A stretch of DNA of 10,043 nucleotides from Gammaproteobacteria bacterium (GCA_003645555.1 QNFN01000037.1:1-10043), one strand, 5' to 3'; numbered from the stretch's first letter, positions 1 through 7,309 are shown. A program made the numbers and translations. The notes: generated from the sequence alone by a model not told the origin.

Positions 1-764
1 ACCGCCTCGTAGGCCTGGCGGATCTCGTGGGTCTTCTGGGTCGCCATTTTCATCATCTCCTCGGGCAACCCCTTGGCGACCAGCTTATCCGGATGATGCT
101 GGCTCAGCAGCCGTCGGTAGGCACGCTTGACCTCGGCATCGGTGGCCTTTTGATCGATGCCCAGAATGGCGTAGGCGTCGGCGAGGATCGGGCGCTGGGT
201 CGGGCGGGTCTGCTGATGGTGGTTTCCGGCGCGGAACATCGCCTCGAGTGCGTCGAGTTCGGCCCGCGCCAGGCCCAGATGATCGCAAATCCGTTCCAGC
301 ACGCTCCGCTCAGCGGTGTGCAGGGTGCCGTCGGCCAGTGCCGCCTGGAGCTGGATTTCGAGGAACATGCGCAGCAGGTTGCGCCGGCGATGAGCCTCAC
401 GACGGAACTGGTCGAGAACGTCGTCTAGCGGGAACCCGGAGCGCTTGCCTTCATCGAACAGCCGCATCGCCGCCTGGCGCATCTGCGGCGCCAGGTCCAT
501 GCGGGCCATGACAGCCTGGGCCAGCGCGATTTCGTCGCGAGTGACCTGGCCGTCGGCCTTGGCCATGTGGCCCATGACCGAGAAAGTGGCGGTAAAGAAG
601 GCGAGCTGAACGCGCTCGGTGTCGCCGGGTGCGCTGCGTTCATAGCCGACCTGCTTCACTCCCTTGTCGAACTGGTGACCGAAGGCGGCCCCGATGACGG
701 CGCCTAGGGCGCCGCCGAACATGAAGCCGAACGTTCCGCCGATCACCTTGCCCCACCAGCTCAT
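1..764 (-). CDS. djlA: DjlA-type membrane-anchored DnaJ co-chaperone, 3' end off the window
   Basis: Starting at the ATG at 764, the minus strand reads open for 254 codons to the window edge. E. coli DjlA is about 271 residues, so only some 15-20 residues should be missing. Residues 1-30 form a glycine-rich single transmembrane segment (MSWWGKVIGG start, GxxxG-like spacing), as in DjlA, where it anchors and dimerises the protein. A central helical TerB-like domain (about 50-180) contains MFLEIQLQAALADG at 133-146, a DjlA hallmark. A C-terminal J domain starts near 195 and has the DnaK-stimulating HPD at 224-226, followed by KLVAKGLPEEMM. DjlA co-operates with DnaK at the inner membrane and is linked in enterics to envelope-stress signalling. 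GGAGGG (775-770) lies 5 bases before the ATG and supports this start. The gene upstream on the same strand ends 49 bases away, so the two may share a transcript. Seen: motifs and domain order. Inferred: intact beyond the edge. Confidence 0.93.
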   Translation of the reverse strand, partial: MSWWGKVIGGTFGFMFGGALGAVIGAAFGHQFDKGVKQVGYERSAPGDTERVQLAFFTATFSVMGHMAKADGQVTRDEIALAQAVMARMDLAPQMRQAAMRLFDEGKRSGFPLDDVLDQFRREAHRRRNLLRMFLEIQLQAALADGTLHTAERSVLERICDHLGLARAELDALEAMFRAGNHHQQTRPTQRPILADAYAILGIDQKATDAEVKRAYRRLLSQHHPDKLVAKGLPEEMMKMATQKTHEIRQAYEA

Positions 765-813
765 GCCCGCCCTCCATCCAGGTTTCGCGACAGCATAGCA
801 AGCCGTGGTGCGC

Positions 814-1290
814 TCATCCGGCCCGAGCCTTCAGGTAACGGGAAACGATGGCGCAGGCCGTGTCGTGGGCCGCCGGTTGGCCGCTGGCGCGCGGGCCGGC
901 GACGTTGAGAACACCGACGCGGTGGCTGTCGACGAAGGCTGCCAGTCGCGCGACGGCCCGGTCGATGCCGCAGTCGTCGGCGTCGACCACCAGCGACGGG
1001 CGTCCCAGCCGACGGCAGTCGTCCAGGGTCGCCGCCGTGCCACCACTCGGCGTACCGAAGGTGATGATCAGCGTGGCGTCGCTGTCATGCACGTTCTGCC
1101 GCGTGCGCTGACGGTAGCCGGCCCCGGGCAGTTCGCGCAGCGGGTAGCGGGTCGGGATCACACCATCCTCGGCACGACGTCCCTCCGGGCACCAACCGCC
1201 GCACGGACAATCGCCGGCAAGCGCTGCGTCGAGGGCACCCCGGTCGACCCCGGTCTGACCGCCGGACACGATGCGGATTTCACTCGTCAA
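814..1290 (-). CDS. SLOG-fold putative molybdenum carrier / YpsA-related protein
   Basis: A 158-residue protein if started at the TTG at 1290. It matches what I know of the family annotated 'putative molybdenum carrier' (Pfam PF12694), related to the YpsA branch of the SLOG/LOG Rossmann-like nucleotide-binding superfamily. Visible motifs are the N-terminal loop GGQTGVDR (10-17), CGGWCPEGRRAEDG (30-43), the phosphate-type loop GTPSGGTAAT (79-88) and VNVAGPR-like LNVAGPR (128-134). Three cysteines cluster at 28, 30 and 34. There is no signal peptide or membrane segment, so it is cytoplasmic. The family name rests on a structural guess; SLOG proteins are thought to bind nucleotide-derived ligands, and no reaction should be assumed. 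A longer form begins at another TTG (1326; 170 residues), but its 12 extra residues are charged, unlike the family start, and lack a good ribosome binding site. It ends 49 bases before djlA and may be co-transcribed with it. Confidence 0.8.
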   Translation of the reverse strand: MTSEIRIVSGGQTGVDRGALDAALAGDCPCGGWCPEGRRAEDGVIPTRYPLRELPGAGYRQRTRQNVHDSDATLIITFGTPSGGTAATLDDCRRLGRPSLVVDADDCGIDRAVARLAAFVDSHRVGVLNVAGPRASGQPAAHDTACAIVSRYLKARAG

Positions 1291-1294
1291 CGCC

Positions 1295-1301
1295 CCTCTC
1301 C
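1295..1301 (-). promoter_or_regulatory. Ribosome binding site supporting the TTG start at 1290
   Basis: On the minus strand GGAGAGG lies 4 bases (7 from its GGAG core) before the TTG at 1290. It favours this start over the in-frame TTG at 1326. The resulting protein begins close to the conserved first strand (IRIVSGGQTG), as expected for the family. Confidence 0.5.
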
Positions 1302-1324
1302 GAGGTTCTCTGTGCGTACGACTC

Positions 1325-1342
1325 AAGCTGCTATAGTAGCTT
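1325..1342. promoter_or_regulatory. Near-palindrome with candidate -10 elements on both strands between divergent genes
   Basis: The 106-base gap between the divergent SLOG gene and the PAS-GGDEF-EAL gene contains an 18-base near-perfect inverted repeat, AAGCT-G-CTATAG-T-AGCTT, with one mismatched pair. Its centre gives TATAGT on the plus strand (1332-1337) and TATAGC or TACTAT on the minus strand (1335-1330, 1338-1333), so it could serve as a shared -10 region or an operator. No convincing -35 hexamer sits at 16-18 bases on either strand, which keeps confidence low. It is the only AT-rich patch in the gap. Confidence 0.3.
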
Positions 1343-1396
1343 GGAACGCGGCGGCGACCGCGACGTGAAACCTACCGCGGGCCGGGGCCAACCACG

Positions 1397-3487
1397 ATGG
1401 CAAGCAACGACAACAGCAACCCAAGTGGCGGCGCCGGTGATTCCGTCACCCACCTGCTGCATGCCATAGGCGCGGCGAACGACCTGATATTGCTGCTCGA
1501 CGCACGAGGCCGGATCACCTACGCCAACGACCATGCTGTCACAGCCTACGGCTACCCGCGTGAGGAACTGGTCAACCTATCCATCCACGACCTCGACCCC
1601 GACTTCCCGGCCGACACATGGGACCAGCACTGGGCCAGCCTGAAACGCTGCGGCACCCTGGCCGTCAACGTCCGCCATCACAGCCGCGACGGCCGCATTT
1701 TTCCGGTCGAACTGAAGGACACCTGGGCCGAATTCGACGGCGAAGAGTACTCGATCATCATCGCCCGCGACTTGTCGCACCGGTCTGACAGCGACGAGCG
1801 CGGCCAACTGATGAAATTCTCGATCGACCGCATCGACGAGTCGGTCTTCTGGATCGGCCCCGATGCGCGGGTGATCTATGCCAACGACGCCGCCTGCCGC
1901 AATCTCGGTTTCGCCAGCGACGAGTTGATCGGCATTTCTGTTGCCGACCTCGATCCCAATTTCCCCGCGGAGATCTGGCCGCTGCACTGGGAGGAGCTAA
2001 AAGAACGCCAGCGGCTGCACTTCGAGACCCACCACAAGCGCCGTGACGGCTCGGTATACCCGGTCGAAGTGACGGCCAACTTCATCCAGATCGGTAGTCG
2101 CGAATTCAACTGCGCCTTTGTCCGCGACATCACGGAACGCAAGATAACCGAGGGGCAGCTGCGCAGGATGGCGACCCACGACGCGCTGACCGATCTGCCC
2201 AATCGCGCCCTTCTCAGCGACCGTATCGAGCGGGCACTGGCCTTCGCAGCACGCTACGACACCCGACTGGCGGTGCTGTTCCTGAATATCGACCGCATGC
2301 AGCAGGTCAACGTCGACCATGGCCATGCCACGGGCGACCAGGTGATCGCCGCCGTCGCCAAGCGTCTGCAGACTCCGCTACGCAGCATTGACACCGTGGC
2401 CCACTGGGGCAGCGACACCTTCGTGGTGCTGATTCCGGACCTGGTGGAACCGGAATACGCCGGGGACGTCGCGCAAAGGCTGCTCGACGCCCTGCACCTG
2501 CCACTGGTCATCGATGACGTCGAATTTTCGCTCACGGCAAGTATCGGCATCGCGATCCACTCCCAGGACGGCAACGACCCCGAAACCCTGTTCAAGAACG
2601 CCGACATCGCCATGTACCGGGCCAAAGAGTTCGGCGGCGACACGATGCAGTACTTCAGCGTCGACCTTGACCCGAGTACCGCCGATCACATTGCGCGCCT
2701 GCTGGAACTGCGCAAGGCGATTCGTGATGATCAATTGAGCATCCACTACCAGCCCATTGTCGGCGCTCAAAACAACCGCCTGATGGGCATCGAGGCCCTG
2801 GTCCGCTGGGACCATCCGACCCGGGGTCTGCTGCTGCCCACGGCCTTCCTAGACACTGCCGAGGAGTCCGGGCTGATCATCGAACTCGGTCGCCACGTCC
2901 TGATGGCCGCCTGCGCGCAGCTACGCGACTGGCGCGATGCCGGGCTGCAGGTGCCGCCACTGACGATCAACCTGTCACAACGCCAGTTACGTGATCCCGA
3001 GCTGATCCATACCGTGCAGCACGCCCTTGAACAACACGACCTGCAGCCTGGCGACCTGATCTTCGACCTGCCGCCGAGCCTGCTGGCCAGTGACGGGGGA
3101 CTGCTGCTCAGCACCGTCCAGGAGCTGATCGGACTCGGTTCCGGATTCGCCTTCGATGACATCGGTCACTCGCCAACCCACCTGCACGTGCTCCAACAGC
3201 TGTCGCGTGGCACGGTGAAACTCGACTCCCGGCTGATCGCCTCACTCGGAGACGAGGCAGACACCCTGGCGCTGGTCGATGCCCTGACCCGTGCCGCACA
3301 CCGGCTGGGCACGCAGGTGCTGGCCGAGGGGGTCGAAAGCACCGCCCTGCTCGAGCAGGTACGTACCCTTGGCTGCGATCTGTTCACTGGATACGTCACC
3401 GCGCGCCCGATGCCGGCCGCTGAACTCGTCGATTGGATCAGTCGTCACGCCGACCCGGCGGCCACCGAGGAACCGGCCCAGGGCTGA
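1397..3487 (+). CDS. PAS-PAS-GGDEF-EAL protein with degenerate GGDEF and altered EAL site
   Basis: A 696-residue cytoplasmic protein without signal peptide or membrane segment. Domains in order: PAS (about 15-125), PAS (about 135-250), GGDEF (about 255-420), EAL (about 435-690). The two PAS domains look like a tandem duplication: both carry YAND and then DLDPxFP...W..HW..LK, 119 residues apart (D65 and D184). In the GGDEF domain the signature is GSDTF (338-342), and the usual first metal-binding Asp of the LDxD stretch is Asn (N297), so diguanylate cyclase activity is unlikely. The EAL domain keeps EAL (466-468), N525, the DD pair (587-588), K608 and AEGVE (643-647). It has Asp557 and Pro560 where ELTES-type Glu residues are usual, DDIGHS for DDFGTG, and Thr664 for the Gln of QGY. 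Phosphodiesterase activity may therefore be weak, absent or ligand-gated; a c-di-GMP receptor role is possible. The ATG at 1397 has only a weak GGGG 9 bases upstream. The deacetylase gene begins 16 bases after its stop. Confidence 0.93.
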   Translation: MASNDNSNPSGGAGDSVTHLLHAIGAANDLILLLDARGRITYANDHAVTAYGYPREELVNLSIHDLDPDFPADTWDQHWASLKRCGTLAVNVRHHSRDGRIFPVELKDTWAEFDGEEYSIIIARDLSHRSDSDERGQLMKFSIDRIDESVFWIGPDARVIYANDAACRNLGFASDELIGISVADLDPNFPAEIWPLHWEELKERQRLHFETHHKRRDGSVYPVEVTANFIQIGSREFNCAFVRDITERKITEGQLRRMATHDALTDLPNRALLSDRIERALAFAARYDTRLAVLFLNIDRMQQVNVDHGHATGDQVIAAVAKRLQTPLRSIDTVAHWGSDTFVVLIPDLVEPEYAGDVAQRLLDALHLPLVIDDVEFSLTASIGIAIHSQDGNDPETLFKNADIAMYRAKEFGGDTMQYFSVDLDPSTADHIARLLELRKAIRDDQLSIHYQPIVGAQNNRLMGIEALVRWDHPTRGLLLPTAFLDTAEESGLIIELGRHVLMAACAQLRDWRDAGLQVPPLTINLSQRQLRDPELIHTVQHALEQHDLQPGDLIFDLPPSLLASDGGLLLSTVQELIGLGSGFAFDDIGHSPTHLHVLQQLSRGTVKLDSRLIASLGDEADTLALVDALTRAAHRLGTQVLAEGVESTALLEQVRTLGCDLFTGYVTARPMPAAELVDWISRHADPAATEEPAQG

Positions 3488-3503
3488 CCCGCCGCCCGCG
3501 ACC

Positions 3504-4430
3504 ATGCGCCACACTGCCTACCTGACCCACGCCGACTGCCACCAGCACGCCATGTTCGACGGCCACCCGGAGGCGCCGGCACGTCTCGGTGCGATCGAAG
3601 ACCGGCTGATCGCCAGCGGCCTGCTCGACCTGCTGCGTTACCACGAGGCGCCGCTGGTGACGCGTGAACAGCTGGCACGGGTCCACAGCGCGGCCCACCT
3701 CGACCGCCTCACGGAACTGGCACCTGAGGGTGACGCACTGGCCGAGGTCGATCCCGACACCTGGATGAATGCCGCCACCCTCGACGCCGCCCAGCGTGCC
3801 GCCGGCGCGGTGGTGCACGCCGTCGACCTGGTGCTTGCCGGCGAGGCCGACAACGCCTTCTGTAACGTGCGCCCCCCGGGCCACCACGCCGAGTACGGCC
3901 AGGCGATGGGTTTCTGCTTCTACAACAACATCGCCGTCGGTGCCGCCCATGCCCTGGCGGTCCACGGCCTGGAGCGGGTGGCCATTGCCGACTTCGACGT
4001 CCATCACGGCAACGGCACCGAAGTGATTTTCGCCGACACCAGCCAGGTGCTGGTCTGTTCGACCTACCAGCACCCGTTCTACCCCTACACCGCCCCGCTC
4101 GAACGGGAGACACTGATCCACTGCCCGCTGCCCGCCGGCACCGGAGGCATGGGCTTCCGCGCCGCGGTCGAGGAGCACTGGCTGCCGGCCATCGACGCTT
4201 TCGCGCCCGAGCTGATCCTGGTGTCGGCCGGGTTCGACGCCCATCTCGAAGATGACATGGGCGGCATGCAGCTGGTGGAGTCGGATTACGCCTGGGTCAC
4301 CAGTGAACTGGTCGAACTGGCCGGGCGTCACGCCGGCGGGCGCCTGGTCTCGGCGCTGGAGGGTGGTTACGCCCTGTCGGCGCTCGGGCGCAGTGCCGCG
4401 GTCCACGTGCAGGCGATGCTGGGGATCTAG
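3504..4430 (+). CDS. Zinc-dependent deacetylase of the histone deacetylase family
   Basis: A 308-residue protein with the full arginase/deacetylase signature: PPGHH with the paired active-site histidines at 127-128, MGFCFYNN, DFDVHHGNGT with zinc ligands D165 and H167, AGFDAH with third zinc ligand D245, and EGGY with the likely transition-state Tyr289. These residues match class II-like bacterial deacetylases (HDAH/AcuC-type), which hydrolyse acyl-lysine or acetylated small amines; substrate cannot be read from sequence. All catalytic residues I can check are present, so it should be active. It is cytoplasmic, with no signal peptide. The reading frame is open further upstream, but the ATG at 3504 gives the family-typical N-terminus (YLTHADCHQH, then HPEAPARL). 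No Shine-Dalgarno precedes it, and the preceding stop is 16 bases away, which suggests translational coupling within an operon. It converges on a Pat-type acetyltransferase gene. An acetylpolyamine amidohydrolase is the main alternative. Confidence 0.92.
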   Translation: MRHTAYLTHADCHQHAMFDGHPEAPARLGAIEDRLIASGLLDLLRYHEAPLVTREQLARVHSAAHLDRLTELAPEGDALAEVDPDTWMNAATLDAAQRAAGAVVHAVDLVLAGEADNAFCNVRPPGHHAEYGQAMGFCFYNNIAVGAAHALAVHGLERVAIADFDVHHGNGTEVIFADTSQVLVCSTYQHPFYPYTAPLERETLIHCPLPAGTGGMGFRAAVEEHWLPAIDAFAPELILVSAGFDAHLEDDMGGMQLVESDYAWVTSELVELAGRHAGGRLVSALEGGYALSALGRSAAVHVQAMLGI

Positions 4431-4502
4431 CCGGGAATACCGGATACAGGTTGGGCGCCGGTTCTGCAGGAGGGCCGCCGTTATGCCCTTTACGGGTGCA
4501 CG

Positions 4503-4517
4503 GCCCGATGGGCTTTT
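4503..4517 (+). terminator. Weak candidate terminator after the deacetylase gene
   Basis: GCCC (4503-4506), a three-base GAT loop, GGGC (4510-4513) and then TTTT (4514-4517) give a minimal stem and U-run on the plus strand, in the 109-base gap between convergent genes. The stem is only 4 bp and the U-run short. A competing longer pairing, GGGCCG (4472-4477) with CGGCCC (4501-4506), spans the same place. Nothing better is visible in this gap on either strand. Confidence 0.3.
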
Positions 4518-4539
4518 GGCCGCGCCTCTCCCCGTCTCG

Positions 4540-7236
4540 TCAGAGCTTCAGCCGCACGACGGTGACATTCTCCTCGCTGTCGTACTTGGCACTGAAACCG
4601 AGCGATCGCGCCAGGCTGATCATCGGCCGGTTGTCGGGCAGGATCTGGCCGATGATCTCGCGCGTGCCGCGCGCTTTGCAGTAGTCGATCATCTTCTGCA
4701 TCAGCTTGCGGCCGAGGCCCTGCCCCTTGAGGTCTGAGCGGGCGATGATGGCGTACTCGGCGACGGTGTTGTCCGGGTCGGTCAGGGTGCGTACCACACC
4801 GAGGGTCTCCGGTTTGCCATGGTCGTCCTTCGCCGTGGCGATAAAGGCCATTTCCCGGTCGTAGTCGATCTGGGTCAGGCGCGCCATGTCACGGTGGCTC
4901 ATGTGATTGCCGACGACGCCGAAAAAACGGTAGTAGATGTCCTGGGGCTCCAACTTGTCCATGAAGGTGTAGTGGGCCGTCTCGTCCTCGGGCCGGATCG
5001 GCCGCAACAGCACCTCGCGACCGTCCTTGAGCTTGAAGCGCTCCTCGAGCTCCTGCGGATAGGGGCGGATGGCCAGCCGCTCCGGGCCGCTGCACTCGGC
5101 CGGTGCGACCGCGATCCGGGCGTCGAGGGCCAGCACGCCCTCGGGGCCGGCGAACAGCGGGTTGATGTCGAGTTCGACGATCTCCGGCAAATCGATCATC
5201 AGCTGCGCCACCTTGATCAACGACAGGCAGATGGCATCGAGATCAGCGGCCGGCGTGTCACGGTAGCCCTTGAGCAGACGGTAGACCCGGGTGCGCCGGA
5301 TCAGTTCACGGGCCAGGCTCATGTTCAGCGGCGGCAGCGCCACGGCGCGGTCGGCGATCACCTCGACCGCCGTGCCGCCCTGGCCGAACAGCAGTACCGG
5401 GCCGAAGATCGGGTCGGTCGTCGCCCCTATGATCAGCTCTTGCGCCCCCTTCATGCGCGCCATCTTCTGCACTGTGAAACCAGGCCCCCGCGCCTCAGGG
5501 AAGAGTTCAGCGACCCGGCCGAGGATGCCCTCGGCGGCATCGTGCACGGCTTCGGCACTTTCCAGATCGAGGACCACGCCACCGACATCGGACTTGTGGC
5601 TGATCTGGTCGGAGTGGACCTTCAGCGCCACCGGGAACCCCATGCGCTGCGCGGTCTTCGCGGCGCTTGCCGGATCGGCGACGACGTGGGTCTCGACCAC
5701 CGGGATAGCGTAGGCCGAAAAGACCGCCTTCGCCTCAGCCTCGCCGAGCATGTCGCGCCCGGACGCCAGCGCACTCTCGATCACCAGCCGCGCCGCCTCT
5801 TTCGCCGGTTTGAACTCCTCGGGTGCCGACGGCGGCGTCTGGGTCAGCAGTTCCTGGTTGCGCCGGTAGTTGACGATGTGCATGAACGCGCCCACGGCAC
5901 CCTCCGGGGTACGGTAGGTTGCGATGTCGGCCGCCGAGAAAAGCTTGCGCGCCTCGACCACGGCCAGCTCACCCATCCAGTTGGTCAGCACATACTTGCC
6001 GTGCTTGCCCTGCATCTTCTCCAGGGTGTCGAGCACCGCCTGGGCCCCCTCGGTACTCGACGCGATCGCCGTCGGTGCATGCATCACCAGTACCGAGTCG
6101 ACCTCCTTGGCCTGCAGCAGGATCTCCAGCGCATCAGCGTAGCGACTGCCGGGGGCGTCGCCGATGATGTCGATCGGGTTGCCGCGCGACCAGTTGTCAG
6201 GCAACACGGCGTCGAGAGCGGTAATCGTTGCCTCGTCGAGCTCGGCCAGCGTCCCGCCGAGGTCGATCAGTCGATCGACGGCCATGACGCCGGGACCACC
6301 GCCGTTGGTCATGATCGCCAGCCGCTCACCCTGTTGCCGTGATAGCGAGCGGCGCGCCAACGTCTCAACCGCGGCGAACAGCTCATGGAAATCGTACACG
6401 CGCAACATGCCGGCGCGGCTGATGGCCGCATCGTAGACATTGTCGGCGCCAGCCAGGGCGCCGGTGTGCGACGCGGCCGCCTGCGCCCCTTCGGCGACGC
6501 GTCCGGCCTTGATCACCACGACCGGCTTGATGCGTGCCGCCGCCCGTGCCGCGGACATGAACGTGCGACGCTCATGGATCGACTCGATGTAGAGCAGGAT
6601 CGCACGCGTCCCGGGATCACCCGCAAGGTAATCGAGGGTGTCACCGAAATCGACATCGAGGGCGTCGCCAAGCGAAACGAAGTGTGAGAAGCCGATGTTT
6701 TTCGACGCCGCCCAGTCGAGCACCGAGGTCGCCAACGCCCCGGACTGGGTCACGAAGCCGATCTGGCCCGGCCCGGCAGCAACGTGTGAGAAGCTGGCAT
6801 TGAGACCGACGCCAGGCACCAGCAGGCCGAGGCAGTTCGGCCCGATCAGCCGCATGCCGTGCTCGCGAGCCCGCTCACGTAACCGCTGCTGCAAGGACAC
6901 GCCGTCGTCGTCACTGTGACGAGCGAGGCCAGCGGTGATGATGATGGCCGCACGCGTGCCGCGCTTCCCGAGTTCGTCGATCAAATCAGGTACCGTGGAC
7001 GCCGGGGTACAGATCACCGCCAGGTCCGGGGTCAGCGGCAGACTGGCGATGTCAGGGTAGGCAAGTACGCCGGCAATCGAGGTGTGCTTCGGGTTGACCG
7101 GCATGATCGGACCGGAAAAGCCGGCCTCGAGCAGGTTGCGCATCAGCACCGTACCGACCCGCTGCGGCCGGTTAGAGGCGCCGATCACCGCGATCGACTG
7201 GGGGCGGAAGAGGTATTCGAGGTTTCTGACGCTCAT
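4540..7236 (-). CDS. Pat/PatZ-type protein lysine acetyltransferase (NDP-forming acyl-CoA synthetase fused to GNAT)
   Basis: An 898-residue protein, close to E. coli PatZ (about 886). Order: CoA-binding Rossmann domain (about 5-135, with SIAVIGASNRPQRVG and GPNCLGL at 132-138), succinyl-CoA-ligase-like domains (about 150-460, with FVTQSGALA at 161-169 and SHTGALAG at 256-263), ATP-grasp domain (about 480-710, with SHKSDVGGVVLDL at 546-558 and ELDINPL at 688-694), and a GNAT domain (about 740-895, with LRPIRPEDE and the acetyl-CoA loop KGQGLG at 837-842). In this family the GNAT domain acetylates lysines, classically of acetyl-CoA synthetase, while the synthetase region acts as an acyl-CoA sensor. 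His257 aligns with the phosphorylated His of active synthetases, which I recall as lost in enteric Pat, so a working synthetase half is possible. The ATG at 7236 has only a weak ribosome binding site. It converges with the deacetylase gene and diverges from the dioxygenase gene. No membrane segments. Confidence 0.93.
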   Translation of the reverse strand: MSVRNLEYLFRPQSIAVIGASNRPQRVGTVLMRNLLEAGFSGPIMPVNPKHTSIAGVLAYPDIASLPLTPDLAVICTPASTVPDLIDELGKRGTRAAIIITAGLARHSDDDGVSLQQRLRERAREHGMRLIGPNCLGLLVPGVGLNASFSHVAAGPGQIGFVTQSGALATSVLDWAASKNIGFSHFVSLGDALDVDFGDTLDYLAGDPGTRAILLYIESIHERRTFMSAARAAARIKPVVVIKAGRVAEGAQAAASHTGALAGADNVYDAAISRAGMLRVYDFHELFAAVETLARRSLSRQQGERLAIMTNGGGPGVMAVDRLIDLGGTLAELDEATITALDAVLPDNWSRGNPIDIIGDAPGSRYADALEILLQAKEVDSVLVMHAPTAIASSTEGAQAVLDTLEKMQGKHGKYVLTNWMGELAVVEARKLFSAADIATYRTPEGAVGAFMHIVNYRRNQELLTQTPPSAPEEFKPAKEAARLVIESALASGRDMLGEAEAKAVFSAYAIPVVETHVVADPASAAKTAQRMGFPVALKVHSDQISHKSDVGGVVLDLESAEAVHDAAEGILGRVAELFPEARGPGFTVQKMARMKGAQELIIGATTDPIFGPVLLFGQGGTAVEVIADRAVALPPLNMSLARELIRRTRVYRLLKGYRDTPAADLDAICLSLIKVAQLMIDLPEIVELDINPLFAGPEGVLALDARIAVAPAECSGPERLAIRPYPQELEERFKLKDGREVLLRPIRPEDETAHYTFMDKLEPQDIYYRFFGVVGNHMSHRDMARLTQIDYDREMAFIATAKDDHGKPETLGVVRTLTDPDNTVAEYAIIARSDLKGQGLGRKLMQKMIDYCKARGTREIIGQILPDNRPMISLARSLGFSAKYDSEENVTVVRLKL

Positions 7237-7301
7237 GAGTGGCTAATCCCGATTCACGGCACACCACGGGCCGGGGCGGCACCGTGTTTTTGCGCTGCAC
7301 C

Positions 7302-7309
7302 ATTATAGT
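7302..7309. promoter_or_regulatory. Overlapping candidate -10 elements for the divergent acetyltransferase and dioxygenase genes
   Basis: In the 108-base gap between the divergent starts at 7236 and 7345, the minus strand has a consensus TATAAT (7307-7302) and the plus strand an overlapping TATAGT (7304-7309). Positions about 65 bases before the acetyltransferase start and 36 bases before the dioxygenase start are reasonable for promoters. No recognisable -35 hexamer occurs at 16-18 bases for either. If both are used, polymerase binding at one would exclude the other. Confidence 0.4.

Noticed and set aside
805..1368. 187-codon open frame on the plus strand opposite the SLOG gene
   Set aside because: Opposite strand of a gene with clear SLOG motifs; product has no recognisable domain.
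3291..3503. Longer deacetylase starting inside the PAS-GGDEF-EAL gene
   Set aside because: The extra 71 residues are the out-of-frame translation of conserved EAL codons (AEGVE region) and have no counterpart in the deacetylase family; the ATG at 3504 fits better.
3438..4406. 322-codon open frame on the minus strand opposite the deacetylase gene
   Set aside because: Covers the whole deacetylase gene in antisense; no family motif, low-complexity Gly/Val/Gln/His composition, no ribosome binding site noted.
4472..4506. GGGCCG/CGGCCC pairing with a 23-base loop between the convergent genes
   Set aside because: Six-bp stem with a long loop and no adjacent T-run; likely chance in GC-rich sequence, and it competes with the shorter stem at 4503-4513.
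4819..6342. 507-codon open frame on the plus strand inside the acetyltransferase gene
   Set aside because: Antisense to conserved codons of the GNAT/synthetase protein; its product is rich in Arg, His, Asp and Gln without any recognisable motif, as expected of a shadow frame in GC-rich DNA.
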